64,000 nucleotides of DNA from positions 17,495 to 81,494 of the forward strand of contig AJWJ01000036.1 in the NCBI GenBank assembly GCA_000277445.1, given 5' to 3'. The notes beneath the pieces were generated by a model. The model was given only the letters and a program-made list of their open reading frames with translations, had not been told where the DNA came from and made no database searches. Below, piece after piece: positions 59,370 to 64,000 of this stretch; the stretch's first letter is position 1, and each line of letters starts with the position of its first letter. The position numbers and the translations under genes are program-made. Source of the DNA: Polysphondylium violaceum (lineage: Eukaryota; Evosea; Eumycetozoa; Dictyosteliales; Dictyosteliaceae).

Positions 59370-62300
59370 ATGAATACAGAACTCATATTAACTCTCAACA
59401 AACTAACATATAATGGAACAGATTTTATATATTATGGTACTACCTTTAATATATTCACTTACACAGCCAAACAGGAACCACCATTTAGTTATGAGTCATA
59501 CGAGATACACAATGACGATGATGCTCAACCAATGTTGGATTATATAAATTCTATACCTCCTAGTGTTATGGTGTTGGTGGCGATACATGATGCCCCCTAT
59601 ATTTCTGCAAATATGCGTATGTGTTTTGAAAGTATTGGTAGCGTTTTAATTTATGATTATATACCCATGTCTCATGAAAATCTAATGATGGTCGGTGCAA
59701 AAGGTATGGCTTTAGGAACTTGTAAAGAAGGTAAGCATCATAAATTATTTTTATTTTTTACCCCTACTAATAAAAATACAATTTACGATAGTATTTAGTA
59801 CTTCAATAAGTTACACTATCAATCAATCTATCTTTAAATACCCTAAATATATAGAGTATAATTCAGGTCCTGGTGTATCTATAAATGGTACAAAAATGTA
59901 TCAAACTTATCAAACTGGGTTAAATATTATGATTATGGATGATGATTTTGAAATTCAAAACTATGCTAGTTTTAATATTTATACTACTCCAAATGGTATA
60001 CCTATCAACGGAGAACAACAAGATTCTTTCTATGAATTTATTGATTCAATCAAACCTGAATCATTGGTTTCCATCCAAACATTGGGATGGGGTCTCTATG
60101 GAAGTGATATTCAATCCATCAAAACATTGTTGATACAAAAATTTAGCTGCCGATATTTAGATCAATGGTTTTCAAATTCTTCTTCTAACTATATGTTTCT
60201 TGGTAAAGCTGGGTCAGCACCATTTCTAGAAAGTTGTTCACAACTCACCGGAGCAGTTGCTATAATTGGTCGTTATTATCGTCCATACACATTTAGTCCA
60301 GTAAGAATCTCTACTTTTTCCAACAGTACTTCCAATGTAGCACTAGTTGGATGCAGTATTTCCACTCCATCTGAAATTATTAAATCAACAGTCAATGGTT
60401 TTTTACTGAGTATTATCGATGATGTCACTGGTGCATTTATTAAATCCTATGAGGTTGTTGCAAGTGGTACACCAACTGGTTATCAAATCAACACTAGTCA
60501 AGCAGCTGCCATTATTCAAAATGAAGTTTCAAGTGGCTCTTTTGTTGTTTTTACATCTTCAATGTTGCCATCCAACTATACCCTTCCTGACAATCTTAAT
60601 GTTTCACTCAGAATATGTGGTTCAAATTTGTCCCATATTTTTAATGCAAATAAGGGTTCCTATTCTATTATTGGAAGAAAAGGTTCACCCCCTGGTTCTG
60701 TTCCAGAGTTTATGAGTCCTAAATCTATTTCCCTATGTTCAAGTTTTGGTCTTGAAAAAACTTATATTAAACCCTATTTAGAATTTAAAGTTCAATCAAG
60801 AGGTGTATGTATATTTTTTTAAAAAATAATGAATCAGAATTAATAATTAATAATAATAATTAGTTTTTAAGTTCAACAAATACAGGATATGCATACTTTT
60901 ATATCAATAGTGTTCAAGTACCGTTTCAATATTCAAGAGGGTTTAATGTTGGAATTGTAAATGAAAATACTGGAGATATGGAGTCTATTAAAATCTATGA
61001 TACTTCTGGCTCAGCATCAGAGGGTACTAGATTGGTAAATGATCTCAAAGCATTGAGTAATGGTAAAATAGTTTTATTGGCTGTATGTGATGATTGCCAA
61101 AGAAATTTATCATCTCAAGATGCCAACGAAATCAATAGTCTTTTATCTTGTGTAAATGCAACATCATCTACTACCCTTTACAGATCTTGTTTTGCATTGG
61201 TTGCTCAAAAGGGAATGAATAATTGTTGTGAATTGATGATTTATCCCAATGGAAAAGATGCAACTGTTTATAAAAGATTTCCAGTTAAAAATACCTATGT
61301 GGGTGTGACTCCAGCCCCAATCTATAAAAATATTAGAATAAGTTATGATAATCAAATTGTAATAGACAATAATTATTATACCAATATGATTGATGGGTTC
61401 AATGTCTATTCAATTCCTTCCAATGTCAATAGACCCACTCCAATTCAAGCACTCACGGCAACGACTTTGTATCAATATATTTCAGCTCTACAATATGGTG
61501 ACATTGTTATTGTAACTGCAAACACTGCTATTCCATATAACCAAAAAGCTACAACCGCTCTCTTTATGATTGGTATGTCTAAATATAATTTTGGACTCGA
61601 TCCAGCCAATGTGGCTGTACAGTATAGCATAATTGGTAGAAAAGGTAGTGGTCTGGGTTCTGCTATGGAATGGTATAGTACTTCAACTGTTGGTATGCTT
61701 ATGTCCTCTACTGAACCAGTGTTTACCACTTCTGCCTTTATTGATCAATCATATGGTTATTTTGTTAATAATTTACTATTTTGCAACAACAACAATGCTC
61801 AAGGAATGAATAATGAACCATTCCAATGTAATGGATACCAATATATGGAGCAACCTGGTCTTGGAATCTTCGTTACAGATGAAACTGTTTTTAAACCGGC
61901 CACTAAAACTAGAATGGTTAAAATTAATGTGTTATTGGCTGGTCTCAATTATTACACTTGGCTTCCTGAGCAACAATTACTGGGATCAACATATATTAGA
62001 CAACATAGAAGTGCCATTCTTGCTTACTTAAAGAGACTGTATCCAAATACACCAAACAACCCTACTTTTTATCGTATAAAATTATATGCTCACTATGATA
62101 TACCCTTTATAGAAAACACAACAGTATTAGCCATACTTGGCCAATACCCTTCCGGTACTTTGTTTAAAGATAACCTGCTATCTCTATCTACTGAACTAGA
62201 TCAGGGAGATGTTATGTACACATGTTTTGCTGGTCATTCAGATGGTCCCTTTGTACCAGGTCCCAATGATAGTCGTTTCATGTGTTTTCTTGATCAATCA

Positions 62301-63005
62301 AACACCACCCTTTCTCAAGACCTACCAGCATCGGGTGTACAAACCATTTTATCTGCTCTACCACCAACAGTTAATAATACATTTTACTTATTTTGTTGTA
62401 ATGCAGAGGTTTTGATTAGGAGACCGAATGCAACTTTACCTCTTGCTGGCTTTGAAGCTCAAGCATTTGCCTCTTGTCCTTGGAGTCTCCCAGGTCAAAT
62501 TGCTCCTTTGGATTTCATGAATACTTTTCTCAGACAATTGACATTACCAAATGCTTCATATTCTCAAATTTTTTCATACCTTCTTGATCAACTTGAAGAT
62601 TTTCAAGGAATGAATATACCATTAAATTCTATGATGGATTCAGACTTTGTCTTTTTATCTCAAGTAGTACAACCAGCATTAGATTTAAATAGTGACAATG
62701 GTGAAAAATCTTTCAGTAGCATTCAAAATACCAATAGCTTTAAACAATGTATTGAATTCAAGATTGCAAATATTTTAAAAAATATTTTAGATGTAAATCC
62801 TTCTATTAAAATTCAAGACGTTGATTTTGGTAAAATATTGGCAATTTTGACTAATTTGACTCAAAATACTCTTTGTGACAGTAGTCGTATTTATAATGTT
62901 GGTCCAAATAATAGAAATAAAATTATGTTGTCTGATGGTGAAAGTATAGATCATGGTCATTGCTATGGAAATTATCTTGATCAAGATGTGCGAACAAAAA
63001 AATAA
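59370..63005 (+). CDS. ILEI/PANDER-repeat protein with caspase-like domain
   Basis: Three exons: 59370..59730, 59792..60804, 60864..63005, 3516 bases, 1171 aa. It is the paralogue of the divergent gene at 55392-58697 and has the same plan. Five ILEI/PANDER-like modules lie at about residues 10-125, 140-270, 300-440, 470-580 and 615-735. Several end in phrases such as YSIIGRKGSPPGSVPE and YSIIGRKGSGLGSAME. A caspase/metacaspase-like C-terminal domain (about 808-1100) follows: VKINVLLAGLNYYTW, QGDVMYTCFAGHSDG with His at 916, and NTFYLFCCNAEV with Cys 969 and 970. A terminal 'PLNSMMDSDFVFL' segment resembles the end of metacaspases. The Asp that normally precedes the catalytic Cys motif is Phe, so activity is uncertain. 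The second intron sits at the same place as the single intron of the partner. No signal peptide is visible at the chosen ATG. Confidence 0.85.
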
Positions 63006-63363
63006 GAAATCATTTCATTATTAATCCTTTTAAATCTCATAATAATAAATAGAGCGTTTTGGATTTATTAACTTTTTTTTTTTTTTCTGGTGATTCACTT
63101 GACGAGATATATAATTTAATTAATATGCACAAGTAAAATGGTTGGAAAACAAAACAAATATATTTGGAAAAATATGAATTCAAATTGGATGGAATATTAA
63201 TATTTTCGCAAAATAACTTATTTGTTGTATTTTTAATGTTTTTACAATAGATGGCATTTTTAACTTCAAGTTTGGACATGGATTGTAATATTGATGAACA
63301 ATAAAATAACAATTAAAATAATTAAATTGTGTTTACTATATTATTTAATGATGATGAATTATA

Positions 63364-63498
63364 CTCTATTCTTAACAAAACCCATGCTTTTATAGCTTTT
63401 GGGAAAACTTTGAACTGTTCACAGAGATTGATTATATACTTACATATGTAAATCAAACTTTTATACAATTAAAGGAGGGTTTTTTGTTAAGAATAGAG
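63364..63498. repeat. Hairpin/MITE-like element with 20-bp terminal inverted repeats
   Basis: The left arm CTCTATTCTTAACAAAACCC (63364-63383) is the reverse complement of the right arm at 63477-63498, except for two extra T residues in the right arm. The interior of about 93 bases contains GCTTTTATAGCTTT and TGTAAATCAAAC. The layout resembles a short MITE or a long-hairpin RNA gene. No clear target-site duplication is seen. Confidence 0.75.
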
Positions 63499-63567
63499 CA
63501 TTACTCATCAATCTTTCATATATAATTTATAATAATATAATAATAATAATAATATAATTTATTTGTT

Positions 63568-63620
63568 ATGTTTTGTCACTATAACCCAGCTTTTATAGCT
63601 TTGGAAAAATATGAATTATA
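63568..63620 (+). repeat. Related repeat block (second copy, short)
   Basis: Contains TTTTGTCACTATAACCCAGC, then TTTTATAGCTTTGG, matching the left part of the hairpin element at 63364 with substitutions. It is degenerate and lacks a recognisable right arm. Confidence 0.6.
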
Positions 63621-63794
63621 TATAGCATTGATGAAAACAGATAGTTGTATCTCCTTATTGATTTCAAATGCAATACCAACGACCTTAGTCATTGTTATTA
63701 AAAAATGTTTTTATTTTTTAAAATTGTTTTTGTAAAAGGGTGTGAAATATAAGTAATTTGATCTAAAATTATATTATTGAACTATGAATTGTAC

Positions 63795-63903
63795 TTTTAT
63801 TCTTGACAAAACCCAAGCTTTTATAGCTTTGGGGAAAACATGAAACTGTTCTCGGAGATCAATTATTTACTTATTTTGATTTACACACAATGTAAATCAA
63901 ACG
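63795..63903 (+). repeat. Related repeat block (third copy)
   Basis: Matches the left arm and interior of the 63364 element over about 105 bases: TTTTATTCTTGACAAAACCC, then AAGCTTTTATAGCTTT, AACTGTTCTCGGAGAT and TGTAAATCAAAC. The right inverted arm is not found before the end of the window. Confidence 0.75.
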
Positions 63904-64000
63904 TTCGGATGTCATTCATGTGTATCATATATTGGACCAAAACTATAGATAGTATCTATCTTTAGTTTCTATTAAATCATGCCGAGGACGTTTTTGTAAG

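Larger units (their letters stand above)
63006..64000. other. Intergenic region with repeated elements
   Basis: About 1 kb without a credible protein gene. It contains a hairpin element and two further related blocks sharing GCTTTTATAGCTTT (see the repeat entries). Confidence 0.55.

Overview
The window is nuclear DNA from a social amoeba (Dictyostelia). Intergenic DNA is extremely A+T-rich with long T and A runs and (AAT)n tracts. Introns are short (about 50-130 bases), A/T-rich and begin GTATGT or GTAAGT. Start codons sit in AAAATG-like contexts, and several proteins carry poly-Asn or poly-Gln tracts. Many genes are recognisable orthologues of Dictyostelium genes (cnrN, pkaR, nfaA-type neurofibromin, cct5, ap3d1). 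Coding regions are less A/T-biased than in D. discoideum, which suggests another dictyostelid (Cavenderia- or Heterostelium-like). The species cannot be fixed by eye.

Layout. 1-6081: a Gly/Trp-rich ORF remnant, then on the minus strand a HEAT-type protein (possibly TTI2) and the pseudouridine synthase pus7. 6190-6970: a frame-broken relic that looks like an FNIP-repeat gene. 8660-13144 (plus): an MFS-like membrane protein, the rRNA methyltransferase emg1 and a PRL-type phosphatase with a CaaX tail on its last exon. 13442-14291 (minus): ppp4r2. 14943-23181 (plus): the PTEN-like cnrN, an amidohydrolase-fold protein whose HxH motif is altered, and AP-3 delta. 23507-24001 (minus): an intronless bacterial-type protein. 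25096-40114: pkaR (plus), snrnp27 (minus), then on the plus strand a LYR-like small protein, cct5 and a 2628-aa neurofibromin. 41148-49164: a FUSC-type membrane protein, a small signal-peptide-like ORF, a HAD-type RNA-repair-like protein and small membrane proteins. 51599-55341 (plus): a bZIP factor and a Pcs60-type acyl-CoA synthetase.

The most unusual part is 55392-63005. Two long paralogous genes lie head to head. Each encodes about five modules resembling the ILEI/PANDER (FAM3-type) domain, followed by a C-terminal caspase/metacaspase-like fold. The minus-strand copy has lost the His and Cys expected in the active site, whereas the plus-strand copy keeps a His and a Cys-Cys pair. Their shared 0.67-kb promoter holds four GAGAACGAG boxes about 24 bp apart and a duplicated 30-bp unit. 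Beyond them (63.3-63.9 kb) lies a hairpin or MITE-like element with related repeat blocks.

Functionally this is mostly a housekeeping and signalling neighbourhood: RNA modification and splicing, protein folding and trafficking, and Ras, cAMP and phosphatase signalling. Exon boundaries were derived by reading splice sites and frames by hand; totals are multiples of three for every spliced gene described.
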